In this document: one piece after another, positions 9,633-17,655 of the stretch | Layout of the letters: each line of letters opens with the position of its first letter | Numbering within the stretch: position 1 is the stretch's first letter | Origin: Christensenella sp. UBA3792 | GTDB lineage: Bacteria; Bacillota; Clostridia; Christensenellales; CAG-138 | Direction of reading: 5' to 3' | NCBI GenBank assembly: GCA_002369195.1 | Contig: DFEW01000024.1 | Span: 340-41,671 of the forward strand | Length of the DNA: 41,332 bases | Program-made: the position numbers and the translations under genes | The notes under the pieces: model-generated | What the model saw: the letters and a program-made list of their open reading frames with translations, nothing else | What the model was told of the DNA's origin: nothing | The model's database searches: none

Positions 9633-10327
9633 ATCATACCTCCTGCGATTTCTTCGATGGTTACAAATTCGGCGCGCACGCTCGAAAGCGAGCCGTGCCT
9701 TACAAGCGCGCAGCGATACCCGTTCGGGATGCGCGGTTCCGCGAGCGCATACGGGGCCGGTGCGCCGTCTACGCAAATGCGCGCCGCCGAAAGATCGACT
9801 GCGACGCTTATAGGGTCGCGCAGCAGCCCCTCGCCGGTCGCTTTCAGGTAGCTTTCCTTGCATACCCAGTATCGGAAAAACAGCTCGTCGCGCGTTGCTT
9901 TGCACGCCTTGAGGCACGCGTTCCGTTCCGCTTCGGTCAGCACATGCCGCATCAGCCGTTCCTCCGCGGGGCGGACCGGTTCGACGTCGCAGCCGACGGC
10001 GTCGTCCGATACGGCGACCGCCGCGATCGTTCCCGCATGCGAGATGCTGAAAAAGATGTCCGGCGCGTCCGCAAGGGACGGCTTGCCGTTCGCATCCGTC
10101 AAAAACTGCGGCGGGCGCGTCAGTCCGGCGCATTTCAGCGCATAGCGCAGCAGTCCGTCAGCGCCGAGCGAAAGCATGCGGTCCGCTTCGAATCGGTATC
10201 GGTCGGTCTTGCGCCGCCGCCGTTCGTCCGCCGCAGCATAGAAGTGCGCATACCGCTGCGCATTGGCAAGCGGCGAAACGTCGGCAAAATAAATCGTCGT
10301 CTCCATGCTTCCGTTCCGTTCGGGCAT
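9629..10327 (-). CDS. Sfp-type 4'-phosphopantetheinyl transferase
   Basis: 232 residues, the size of Sfp. Motifs: FSISHAG 93-99, GCDVEPVR 112-119 with the Mg-binding Asp/Glu pair, and WVCKESYLKATGEGL 154-168 (the WxxKESxxKxxG signature). It should load CoA-derived phosphopantetheine onto Ser964 and Ser1977 of the NRPS encoded in the same operon. It is the first gene of that operon. The start is uncertain: ATG at 10327 has no spaced ribosome binding site, and the internal ATG at 10306 (Met8, just before the IYFADVS start typical of the family) follows GGAAG only closely. No convincing promoter was found in the 98 bases upstream; a TATAAA at 10348-10353 has no good -35, so read-through from the upstream gene is possible. 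Confidence 0.95.
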   Translation of the reverse strand: MPERNGSMETTIYFADVSPLANAQRYAHFYAAADERRRRKTDRYRFEADRMLSLGADGLLRYALKCAGLTRPPQFLTDANGKPSLADAPDIFFSISHAGTIAAVAVSDDAVGCDVEPVRPAEERLMRHVLTEAERNACLKACKATRDELFFRYWVCKESYLKATGEGLLRDPISVAVDLSAARICVDGAPAPYALAEPRIPNGYRCALVRHGSLSSVRAEFVTIEEIAGGMI

Positions 10328-10425
10328 CCCTGCCCGTTTTCCTATATTTTATATCAGTCTAAAGCAAAGCGCGCGCAAATGCAAGGCATGAAATTTGAAC
10401 AAAATGCGGAATCCGCCGCGAATGC

Positions 10426-11259
10426 TTACTTTTTGTATCGGGTCTCGGGACGGTAATGCTCAAAGATCAGACAGTCGTAGCGCTGCTTGAGCCAGGCGTG
10501 GTTCGAATCGGGGCGTTCCGTCCAGTAAACGTGCGCCGCGCCGGTCAGTTTTCCGAGGAACCAGCAGAGCGGACGCGGGCCGCGGCCGTAGGCGATGAAC
10601 TGCGGGTGCGTCAGAAAGTTTGCGCACAACGTGTGCATCAGAAACGCCTGCCACAGCTTCGCGCCGCCCTCGCGCCAGTGCCCGAACGATTCGGTCAGCT
10701 GTCCGCGCATGATGTCCGGCGCGTTCCTGTAGAACCAGCGCACGATGTGCGGATCGAAGCTTTCGACGCAGTACGGTCCTTTCAGGGTGCGCAGGATCGC
10801 GAGCGTCTTGCGGCAGAGCTCGTCGTAGTTCGGCGTCGATTTCAGCTCCACGATCGTCGGTGCGACGCCGTTGAGCACCGCCATGACGTCGGTAAACAGC
10901 GGGATGCGGTGATCGGTTCCTTTGAGCGGCATCGACTGCAGCTCCTCGAGCGTAAAGCTGTCTACGCGTCCGCGGAAGGTCGTCATGCGGTCGACCGTAT
11001 CGTCGTGAAAGACGACGACCTCGCCGTCCCTGCTCAGCTGCACGTCAAGCTCCACGCCGTAGCCCTCCGCCGCGGCGCGACGGAATGCTTCGAGCGTGTT
11101 CTCGGGGATCGACTGGTCCTTTTCGTACAGACCGCGATGCGCCGCCATCAGACCCATAAAAGGCGCTTTCTGCGCGGCGCCGGCTTTTTTGGGCGCGACC
11201 GCAAAACAGTATAAACATGCAAGAATCACGACGATTGCTGCACAAATTCCGAAAATCAT
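10426..11259 (-). CDS. Membrane-anchored glycerophosphodiester phosphodiesterase
   Basis: 277 residues from the preferred start. An N-terminal hydrophobic segment (about 3-24) anchors it, so the catalytic domain probably faces outward. GDPD motifs: HRG in the first 45 residues, the VELDVQ metal-binding segment about 70-75, and HDDTVDR about 85-92. The family hydrolyses glycerophosphodiesters to glycerol-3-phosphate and an alcohol. The ATG at 11265 touches its GAGGA site (11266-11270) with no spacer, whereas the ATG at 11259 is six bases away, so 11259 is chosen. It lies 98 bases upstream of the NRPS operon on the same strand with no clear terminator between; whether it belongs to that operon is open. 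Confidence 0.85.
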   Translation of the reverse strand: MIFGICAAIVVILACLYCFAVAPKKAGAAQKAPFMGLMAAHRGLYEKDQSIPENTLEAFRRAAAEGYGVELDVQLSRDGEVVVFHDDTVDRMTTFRGRVDSFTLEELQSMPLKGTDHRIPLFTDVMAVLNGVAPTIVELKSTPNYDELCRKTLAILRTLKGPYCVESFDPHIVRWFYRNAPDIMRGQLTESFGHWREGGAKLWQAFLMHTLCANFLTHPQFIAYGRGPRPLCWFLGKLTGAAHVYWTERPDSNHAWLKQRYDCLIFEHYRPETRYKK

Positions 11260-11302
11260 GTTCATTCCTCCGCATATTTAGAAAATATAAAAAATTCACC
11301 TA

Positions 11303-11331
11303 TTGAGATTATACTACATTTTCGTTATAAT
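11303..11331 (+). promoter_or_regulatory. Sigma-A-type promoter of the MFS transporter
   Basis: TTGAGA (11303-11308), 17-base spacer, TATAAT (11326-11331). The expected start is about 40 bases upstream of the ATG at 11378. Confidence 0.75.
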
Positions 11332-11336
11332 GAAAA
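11308..11336 (-). promoter_or_regulatory. Possible divergent promoter of the phosphodiesterase gene
   Basis: On the minus strand, TTTTCA (11336-11331), 17-base spacer, TATAAT (11313-11308). The -35 is weak. It would overlap the divergent transporter promoter almost exactly, so the two would exclude each other. Confidence 0.4.
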
Positions 11337-11377
11337 GGTAAAAATATGCGGCATTTGCTGTTGCGCGGGAGGCCTCT

Positions 11378-13246
11378 ATGAAACTGAACTATAAGCGCAC
11401 CGTTCTCGTCGGTTTTGCGTTCTTCCTGATCTGCGCGTTCTGGCAGGCCTACGACACGATCATTCCGAAGATTCTGACCGATAAGTTCGGCATGACGCAG
11501 ACGCTTTCGGGCATCATTATGGCCCTCGACAATATTCTTGCGCTGTTCCTGCTGCCGTTCTTCGGCGGACTTTCCGACAAATGCACGCATAAGATGGGAC
11601 GCCGCACGCCGTACATCCTCGTCGGCACGATCATCGCGGTCGTCGCGTTCTTCGCGCTCGCCGCGGTCGACTATGCGCAGCTCGACAAGAACATCCGCAA
11701 GGTCACCGAGATCAACACCATGTCGCTCGAAGAGGTTTACGACACCGTCGGCGATCAGATTCTCGAAACCGAGTCCGGCGAAACCTATACCCTCAAAGAA
11801 AAATACACCAAAGAGCAGTTTTTGAAGATCCCCGCAAAGGTCGTGGAGACCGACAAGGACGGCAAGGTCAAGCACTACGCGAACGGCGAGCGCATCTACC
11901 TCGACAGCGAGGAGTATCTGACCTACGTCGTGCCCGCGCGGCAGGCGGCGAACCCGAAGGCGGTTCAGGCCTATAAGGAAGTCTACGCGCATCAGGGCGA
12001 AGCGGGCTCCGAGAGCTGGTTTGCAAGGAACATCCTGCGCGGCGGACGCGATCCGCAGACGCCGGACGGCGAAAGCTTCAAGCTTTCCGAAAAGTACCCG
12101 GAGGAGAGCCGTTTCCTCGCGGAGTTTGCGCAGATCAACATCGAGGATGAGTTCGGCAACATCAAGTTCAAGACGAATCCGGACTATACCGACTATGTCG
12201 TGCCCGCGCGTCAGGCATACGTGTGGAACATCACGATCGCCAATCCGCTCGTGCTGATCCTGTTCATCGCGGTCCTGCTCGTCGTGCTGATCGGCATGGC
12301 GGTGTTCCGCTCGCCCGCGGTCGCGCTGATGCCGGACGTCACGATCAAGCCGCTGCGCAGCAAAGCGAACGCGATCATCAACCTCATGGGCAGCGCCGGC
12401 GGCGTGTGCGCGCTGGTGCTCGGCATGGGCTTCCTGTTCAATACGAGCGCGATCTCCAACACCTTCATGAGCTACTTCGGCTTCTTCGGCGCGATCATCG
12501 CGGTGATGCTCATTGCCCTGCTGATCTTCATGCTGACGGTCAAGGAGCCCAAGTGGGCGGCGGAGATGCAGCAGAAGAGCATTGAGCTCGGCATCGAAGA
12601 GGTCGACGAGAACGATCAGCTTTCCGGCACGAAGCATCTGTCCAAGGGCGAAAAGCTCTCCCTGCTGCTGATCCTCGCGTCGGTCATTCTCTGGTACATG
12701 GGCTATAACGCGGTCACTTCGAAGTACTCGGTCTATGCGGGCCGCGTGCTTGACAAGGACTATAACCTCACCCTGATCATCGCGCAGGCGGCGGCAATCA
12801 TCTCCTACCTGCCCATCGGCATGCTGTCCTCGAAGATCGGCAGAAGAAAGGCGATCCTGATCGGCGTCGTCATCCTGGCGGCAACGTTCCTCGCCGCGGG
12901 CTTCATGCGCGCGGACAGCCCCGTCATGCTGATGAACCTTCTGTTCGCGCTCGCGGGCATCGGCTGGGCGACGATCAACGTCAACAGCTTCCCGATGGTG
13001 GTCGAGCTGTCGAAGGGCAGCGAGGTCGGCCGATATACCGGCTACTATTACGCGGCAAGCATGGCGGCGCAGGCCGTCACGCCGTTCCTGTCCGGTCTGT
13101 TTATGGACTCGCTCGGGTTCACATCCCTGTTCCCCTACGCAACGGTTTGCGTGGCGCTCGCGTTTATCACGATGTTCTTCGTGCGACACGGCGACGCAAA
13201 GCCGATAGCCAAGAAGGGGCTTGAAGCACTGGACATCGACGATTGA
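11378..13246 (+). CDS. MFS/GPH-like (SLC45-type) sugar transporter with duplicated external insert
   Basis: 622 residues, longer than the usual 430-480. The N-terminal half has TM segments and the loop 2-3 motif GGLSDKCTHKMGRRTPYI (63-80). The segment RSPAVALMPDV then RSKANAIINLMG (about 308-333) is typical of sucrose/glycoside-type transporters. Between TM3 and TM4, on the external side by the motif-A topology, lies a hydrophilic insert of about 185 residues (99-284) with two related halves, each ending in YVVPARQA (183-190 and 273-280, exactly 90 apart). The C-terminal half has further TM segments and IGRRKA (about 487-492). The substrate is unknown. The gene stands alone, with its own promoter and terminator, upstream of the amino-acid fermentation operon. 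Confidence 0.85.
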   Translation: MKLNYKRTVLVGFAFFLICAFWQAYDTIIPKILTDKFGMTQTLSGIIMALDNILALFLLPFFGGLSDKCTHKMGRRTPYILVGTIIAVVAFFALAAVDYAQLDKNIRKVTEINTMSLEEVYDTVGDQILETESGETYTLKEKYTKEQFLKIPAKVVETDKDGKVKHYANGERIYLDSEEYLTYVVPARQAANPKAVQAYKEVYAHQGEAGSESWFARNILRGGRDPQTPDGESFKLSEKYPEESRFLAEFAQINIEDEFGNIKFKTNPDYTDYVVPARQAYVWNITIANPLVLILFIAVLLVVLIGMAVFRSPAVALMPDVTIKPLRSKANAIINLMGSAGGVCALVLGMGFLFNTSAISNTFMSYFGFFGAIIAVMLIALLIFMLTVKEPKWAAEMQQKSIELGIEEVDENDQLSGTKHLSKGEKLSLLLILASVILWYMGYNAVTSKYSVYAGRVLDKDYNLTLIIAQAAAIISYLPIGMLSSKIGRRKAILIGVVILAATFLAAGFMRADSPVMLMNLLFALAGIGWATINVNSFPMVVELSKGSEVGRYTGYYYAASMAAQAVTPFLSGLFMDSLGFTSLFPYATVCVALAFITMFFVRHGDAKPIAKKGLEALDIDD

Positions 13247-13250
13247 TGAG

Positions 13251-13275
13251 AAAGAGCAGCGCGAGCTGCTCTTTT
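13251..13275 (+). terminator. Terminator after the MFS transporter
   Basis: Perfect 10-bp stem AAAGAGCAGC/GCTGCTCTTT with loop GCGA and a short T tract, five bases after the stop. Confidence 0.8.
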
Positions 13276-13335
13276 CATATATGATATAAAAACAGCCAGA
13301 ACGTAGGCAAAAACGAAAGAAAGGCGGAATGAAAC

Positions 13336-15087
13336 ATGGATCCAGTATTGCTTTCCGGCAATGAAGCGATCGCGCGGGGCGCGTACGAAGCGGGCGTCAA
13401 GGTCTGCTCGGCGTATCCCGGCACCCCCAGCACGGAGATTTTCGAGAACCTGCCGCAGTACAAGGACAGTCTGTACTGCGAGTGGGCGCCGAACGAAAAG
13501 GTTGCGGTTGAGGTCGCTTACGGCGCATCGATCGCGGGCGTACGCTCGCTCTCGGCGATGAAGCACGTCGGCGTCAACGTGGCGGCGGACCCGCTGTTCA
13601 CGGCGGCGTACAACGGCGTATGCGGCGGCTTCGTCATCGTCTCAGCGGACGATCCGAGCATGCATTCCTCGCAGAACGAGCAGGACAACCGTCACTATGC
13701 GCGCGCGGCGAAGATCGGCATGGTCGAACCCTCCGACTCGCAGGAGTGCCTCGACTTCCTGAAGGAAGCGTATGCGATTTCCGAACAGTTCGATATGCCG
13801 GTGCTGTACCGCATCACCACGCGCGTTGCGCACTCGAAGAGTCTCGTCACCTTCGGCGAGCGCTTTGTGCGCGAAGTGCCCGCGTACAAGCGCAACATGA
13901 AGTACGTTTCCTCTCCGGCGAACGCGTACGTCAACCACGCGAAGGTCGAAAAGAACCTTGCGGCGCTCGAAGCGTATGCGAACACCTCCAAGCTCAACAA
14001 GGAAGAGATCAACGGCAGCGAGATCGGCGTTATCACCGCTTCGATCGCGTACCAGTATGCGAAGGACGCGTTTCCGGCGGACACGTCGTTCTTAAAGCTC
14101 GGTCTCACCAATCCGCTTCCGATGGAGCTCATCAAATCCTTCGCGAAGAAGGTCAAAAAGCTCTACGTCGTCGAGGAGCTCGATCCGTTCATGGAAGAGC
14201 AGATCAAGGCGGCGGGCATCGAATGCATCGGCAAGGAACTGATCGGCAACCTCTATGAGCTCAATCCGCAGCTTTTGAAGGAGCGCCTGTTCGGCATCAA
14301 GCCCGAGACGGTCGACGTCGGCGTTACGGCCGTGTCCCGTCCGCCGGCCCTGTGCCCGGGATGCCCGCACCGCGGCTTCTTCTATACGATCGGCAGGCAT
14401 AAGAACTACGTCGTCGCAGGCGACATCGGCTGCTACACGCTCGGCTTCGCGCCACCTCTCAACGCGCTGGATTCGGTCGTCTGCATGGGCGGCGGCTTCA
14501 CGGTCGCGATGGGCATGGCGAAGGCGTTCGAGGCGTCCGGTCAGACCGACAAGAAGGTCTTCGGCGTCGTCGGCGACTCCACGTTCTTCCATTCCGGCAT
14601 GACCGGCGCGGCGGAGATCATCTACAACAAGGGCAACGTCATTCCCGTCGTGCTCGACAACTCGATCACCGGCATGACCGGTCATCAGGACAACCCGGGC
14701 AGCGGCTTCACGCTCGAAGGCGAGATCGCCGAAAAGCTCAAGATCGAGGATATCCTCGCATCCTACGGCTACAAGAACATCATCATCGTCGACCCACAGG
14801 ACCTCAAGGCAATGGAAGCCGCGGTCAACGAAGCGGCGAACAGCGAGGTTCCGGCGGCGATCATCACGCGCCGTCCGTGCCTGCTCATCAAGCGCATCAA
14901 GCACGACATCGGAAAGTGCGAGGTCGATACGACCAAGTGCATCGGCTGCAGAAAGTGCCTTTCCGTCGGCTGCCCCTCCGTCATGGTCGAGAACAAGAAA
15001 GCGAAGATCGATCAAACCACCTGCGTCGGCTGCACGGTCTGCGCACAGGTCTGCCCGATGGGCGCGATCACCCGAAAGGAGAAATAA
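13336..15087 (+). CDS. iorA: Indolepyruvate ferredoxin oxidoreductase, alpha subunit
   Basis: 583 residues, standard for IorA. It performs CoA-dependent oxidative decarboxylation of aryl-pyruvates to aryl-acetyl-CoA, reducing ferredoxin, in the cytoplasm. The N-terminal pyrimidine-binding half has AYPGTPSTEI (26-35). The TPP-binding half has GDIGCYTLGFAPPLN and VVGDSTFFHSG (about 360-425). The C-terminal ferredoxin domain carries two 4Fe-4S motifs: Cys535/538/541/546 and Cys563/566/569/573 followed by Pro. The gamma/beta partner iorB follows after 3 bases. No strong promoter is visible in the 60 bases upstream (a TATGATATAAA stretch at about 13280-13290 lacks a clear -35). The ribosome binding site is AGGCGG. 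Confidence 0.96.
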   Translation: MDPVLLSGNEAIARGAYEAGVKVCSAYPGTPSTEIFENLPQYKDSLYCEWAPNEKVAVEVAYGASIAGVRSLSAMKHVGVNVAADPLFTAAYNGVCGGFVIVSADDPSMHSSQNEQDNRHYARAAKIGMVEPSDSQECLDFLKEAYAISEQFDMPVLYRITTRVAHSKSLVTFGERFVREVPAYKRNMKYVSSPANAYVNHAKVEKNLAALEAYANTSKLNKEEINGSEIGVITASIAYQYAKDAFPADTSFLKLGLTNPLPMELIKSFAKKVKKLYVVEELDPFMEEQIKAAGIECIGKELIGNLYELNPQLLKERLFGIKPETVDVGVTAVSRPPALCPGCPHRGFFYTIGRHKNYVVAGDIGCYTLGFAPPLNALDSVVCMGGGFTVAMGMAKAFEASGQTDKKVFGVVGDSTFFHSGMTGAAEIIYNKGNVIPVVLDNSITGMTGHQDNPGSGFTLEGEIAEKLKIEDILASYGYKNIIIVDPQDLKAMEAAVNEAANSEVPAAIITRRPCLLIKRIKHDIGKCEVDTTKCIGCRKCLSVGCPSVMVENKKAKIDQTTCVGCTVCAQVCPMGAITRKEK

Positions 15088-15090
15088 GCA

Positions 15091-15663
15091 ATGGAAAACA
15101 AGAGTGCTTTATTGGTAGGCGTCGGCGGTCAGGGCGCGATCCTTACCGCAAAGGTTCTTGTCACGGGACTGATGCGCGCGGGCTATGACGTCAAAATGAG
15201 CGAGGTTCACGGCATGTCGCAGCGCGGCGGCAGCGTTTCCACGCAGGTGCATTGGGGAGAAAAGGTCTACTCTCCGGTCATTGGCGACGGCGCGGCGGAC
15301 ATCATCGTGGCGTTCGAAAAGATGGAAGCGGTTCGCTATGCGAACTATCTGAAGCCCGACGGTGTGGCGATCATCAACGATTACGAGATGGCGTCCAGCA
15401 CGATTGCGGCGGGCTACGTCAAGTATCCCGAGGGCTGCCTCGAGGCGATGCAGCAGCATTTCAAGGTCTATCCGCTCAACGCGGAGAAGATCGCGGAGGG
15501 GCTGGGCAACGTCAAGTGCGCGAACATCGTGCTGTTCGGCAGCATGGTCAAGGCGCTCGGCATGACGGACATCGATTGGGACGCGGTCATTTCGGACGTC
15601 GTTCCGGCGAAGTTCCGCGAGCTGAATCTCAAGGCGTATCACGCGGGCTTTGACGCGGTATAA
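15091..15663 (+). CDS. iorB: Indolepyruvate ferredoxin oxidoreductase, beta subunit
   Basis: 190 residues, as usual for IorB. It has the nucleotide-binding-like GVGGQGAILTAKVL (about 10-23) and the HGMSQRGGSVSTQV segment (about 39-52) that marks the gamma-type subunit of 2-oxoacid:ferredoxin oxidoreductases. AAAGGAG lies at the end of iorA. It is followed by the kinase gene after 3 bases. Confidence 0.95.
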   Translation: MENKSALLVGVGGQGAILTAKVLVTGLMRAGYDVKMSEVHGMSQRGGSVSTQVHWGEKVYSPVIGDGAADIIVAFEKMEAVRYANYLKPDGVAIINDYEMASSTIAAGYVKYPEGCLEAMQQHFKVYPLNAEKIAEGLGNVKCANIVLFGSMVKALGMTDIDWDAVISDVVPAKFRELNLKAYHAGFDAV

Positions 15664-15666
15664 GCC

Positions 15667-16737
15667 ATGCGGGTACTGGTCATCAATCCGGGCGCAACGT
15701 CCACCAAGATCGCGGTCTTCGAGGAGGAGACCGAGATCCTTCGCGTGTCGATCGACCACAGCGCCGAGGAACTGCGCGGCTTCGAGCGCGTTGCGGATCA
15801 GATGCCGTATCGAAAGGAACTGATCTTAAAGGCGCTTAAGGAAAAGGACTTCGACCTCGCTACGCTCGACGCGGTGTGCGGCAGAGGCGGTCTGTTTCGC
15901 CACATTCCGTCCGGCACCTACGGCGTCAACGACCGCGCGATCGCGGACATCCTGCACCCGTTCTACGGCGAACATGCGGCGAATCTCGGCGCGTATATCG
16001 CGCGCGAGATCGCCGATCCGCTGCGGATTCCGGCGTTCTTTGTCGATCCGGTGAGTGTCGACGAACTGTGCGATCTGGCGCGGGTATCGGGCCTGAAGGG
16101 CATGGAGCGAGAAAGTTTCTTTCATGCGCTCAACCAAAAATCCGTCGCGCGAAAGGCGGCGGCGACGCTGGGCAAGCCGTACGAGGAGCTGAACCTCATC
16201 GTGCTGCACCTCGGCGGCGGCGTTTCGGTCGCGGCGCACGAAAAGGGCATGGTCGTGGACAACTTCAACGTCAAGGACGACGGCGCCATGGGACTTGACC
16301 GTCCCGGCGCGCTGCCGGTCAACGCGGTCGTCAACCTCTGCTTCTCCGGCAAGACGAAGAAGGAGATCAAGAAGCTGATCAGCAGCGAAGCCGGCGTCTA
16401 TTCGTACCTCGGCACGAAGGACTTTCGCGAGATCGAACGCCGCGCGCTCTCGGGCGAGGATCCGGAGGCGACGAAGATCTTCAAGGCGCTCGCCTATCAG
16501 CTGGCGAAGGATGCGGGTGCGATGGCGGCGGTCATGAAGTTCAAGGTCGACGCGATCGTCTATACCGGCGGCATGGCGTATTCGAAGACGTTCTGCGACG
16601 AGTTGGATTCGTACCTGAAGCCGCTTGCGCCGGTGCTGCGCTTCCCGGGCGAGGAAGAGATGAAGAGTCTTGCGGAAGGCGCGCTGCGCGTTCTGCACGG
16701 CGGAGAATGCAAAACGTATCTGGGGGATGGAAAATGA
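15667..16737 (+). CDS. buk: Butyrate kinase-family acyl kinase
   Basis: 356 residues, ASKHA fold, with NPGATSTKIAVFE (8-20) and HLGGGVSVAAHEKGMVVDNFN (about 179-199) typical of butyrate/branched-chain acid kinases. It transfers phosphate from an acyl phosphate to ADP, making acid plus ATP. No butyrate-forming genes are nearby; its place directly after iorAB and before ptb suggests that the in vivo substrate is an aryl-acetyl (or branched-chain acyl) phosphate. No good ribosome binding site precedes the ATG, three bases after the iorB stop, so translation is probably coupled. The symbol reflects family, not proven substrate. Confidence 0.9.
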   Translation: MRVLVINPGATSTKIAVFEEETEILRVSIDHSAEELRGFERVADQMPYRKELILKALKEKDFDLATLDAVCGRGGLFRHIPSGTYGVNDRAIADILHPFYGEHAANLGAYIAREIADPLRIPAFFVDPVSVDELCDLARVSGLKGMERESFFHALNQKSVARKAAATLGKPYEELNLIVLHLGGGVSVAAHEKGMVVDNFNVKDDGAMGLDRPGALPVNAVVNLCFSGKTKKEIKKLISSEAGVYSYLGTKDFREIERRALSGEDPEATKIFKALAYQLAKDAGAMAAVMKFKVDAIVYTGGMAYSKTFCDELDSYLKPLAPVLRFPGEEEMKSLAEGALRVLHGGECKTYLGDGK

Positions 16738-17645
16738 GAACGATAGCGGAAATCATCGAGGCGGCGCAGGGCTACGCATCCGGCCGCATCGCGGTGGCGG
16801 CGGCGCACGACGCGGACGTTCTGAAGGCGGTCGTGGAAGCGAAGCGCCGCAGGATCGCCGAGCCGATCCTTGTCGGACACGGGGACACGATCCGGTCGAT
16901 CCTTGAGGAACTCGGCGAAAACCCGTCCGACTACGAGATCATTCAGGCGGATACCGACGTGGATTGCGCGCAGAAGGCGGTCGAATGCGTCTCGGCGGGC
17001 AAGGCGAACTTCCTGATGAAGGGACTTTTGAACACGCCGGACATCATGCGCGCGGTTCTGAAGCCCGAGGCGGGACTTCGCACCGGCAAGCTCATCAGCC
17101 ACGTGATGATGTACGAGCCGAAGGGACACCGCATGATGGGACTCACCGACGGCGGCATGAACACGTTCCCCGACCTCGATAAAAAGGCGGAGATTCTCGA
17201 AAATGCGGCGCGTGTGTTCAAGGCGCTCGGCTACGACGAAATCAACGCGGCGTGCATCTGCGGCGCGGAGGTCGTCAATCCCAAGATCCAGTCCACGGTG
17301 GACGCAAAGACGCTGTCCGAAATGACGGACCGCTGGGCGCCGTACCACATGAACGTGTACGGTCCGGTCGGCCTCGATCTTGCGGTATCGGAAGCGGCCT
17401 GCCGCCATAAGCATTACGAAGCGAAGGGCGCGGGGCAGGCGGATATTCTGCTCGTTCCGTCGTACGAAACGGGCAACGGCATCGGCAAGGCGATGTCGAT
17501 CTTCGGCGGCGCGATGAACGCCGGCATCGTCGTCGGGGCGAAGGTCCCGATCGTGCTGGTCTCGCGCGCCGACAGCGCGGAAGTCAAACTGGCGTCCGTC
17601 GCGCTCGGCGCGGTGGTCGCCCGCGGTTTGGAATGGAACAATTAG
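16734..17645 (+). CDS. ptb: Phosphate acyl(butyryl)transferase
   Basis: 303 residues from the ATG at 16734, which overlaps the kinase stop by ATGA and follows GGGGATGGAA. A start at 16707 would add nine residues inside buk and is less likely. It has the PTA/PTB-family segment LMKGLLNTPDIMRAVLKPEAGLRTG-like around residues 98-122. It converts acyl-CoA and phosphate to acyl phosphate and CoA. It links IorAB to the acyl kinase. Confidence 0.93.
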   Translation: MRTIAEIIEAAQGYASGRIAVAAAHDADVLKAVVEAKRRRIAEPILVGHGDTIRSILEELGENPSDYEIIQADTDVDCAQKAVECVSAGKANFLMKGLLNTPDIMRAVLKPEAGLRTGKLISHVMMYEPKGHRMMGLTDGGMNTFPDLDKKAEILENAARVFKALGYDEINAACICGAEVVNPKIQSTVDAKTLSEMTDRWAPYHMNVYGPVGLDLAVSEAACRHKHYEAKGAGQADILLVPSYETGNGIGKAMSIFGGAMNAGIVVGAKVPIVLVSRADSAEVKLASVALGAVVARGLEWNN

Positions 17646-17655
17646 AGGAGGTAGG

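Noticed and set aside
10346..10380. Promoter for the PPTase-NRPS operon (TATAAA at 10348-10353)
   Set aside because: The only -35-like hexamer (TTGCGC) is 19 bases away and poor; left unannotated.
11309..13189. 626-codon minus-strand frame opposite the MFS transporter
   Set aside because: The plus-strand gene has membrane segments, family motifs, promoter and terminator; the opposite frame has none of these.
15667..17645. Butyrate pathway
   Set aside because: Only Ptb/Buk family genes are present; no thiolase, crotonase or butyryl-CoA dehydrogenase is nearby, and the context points to IorAB products.
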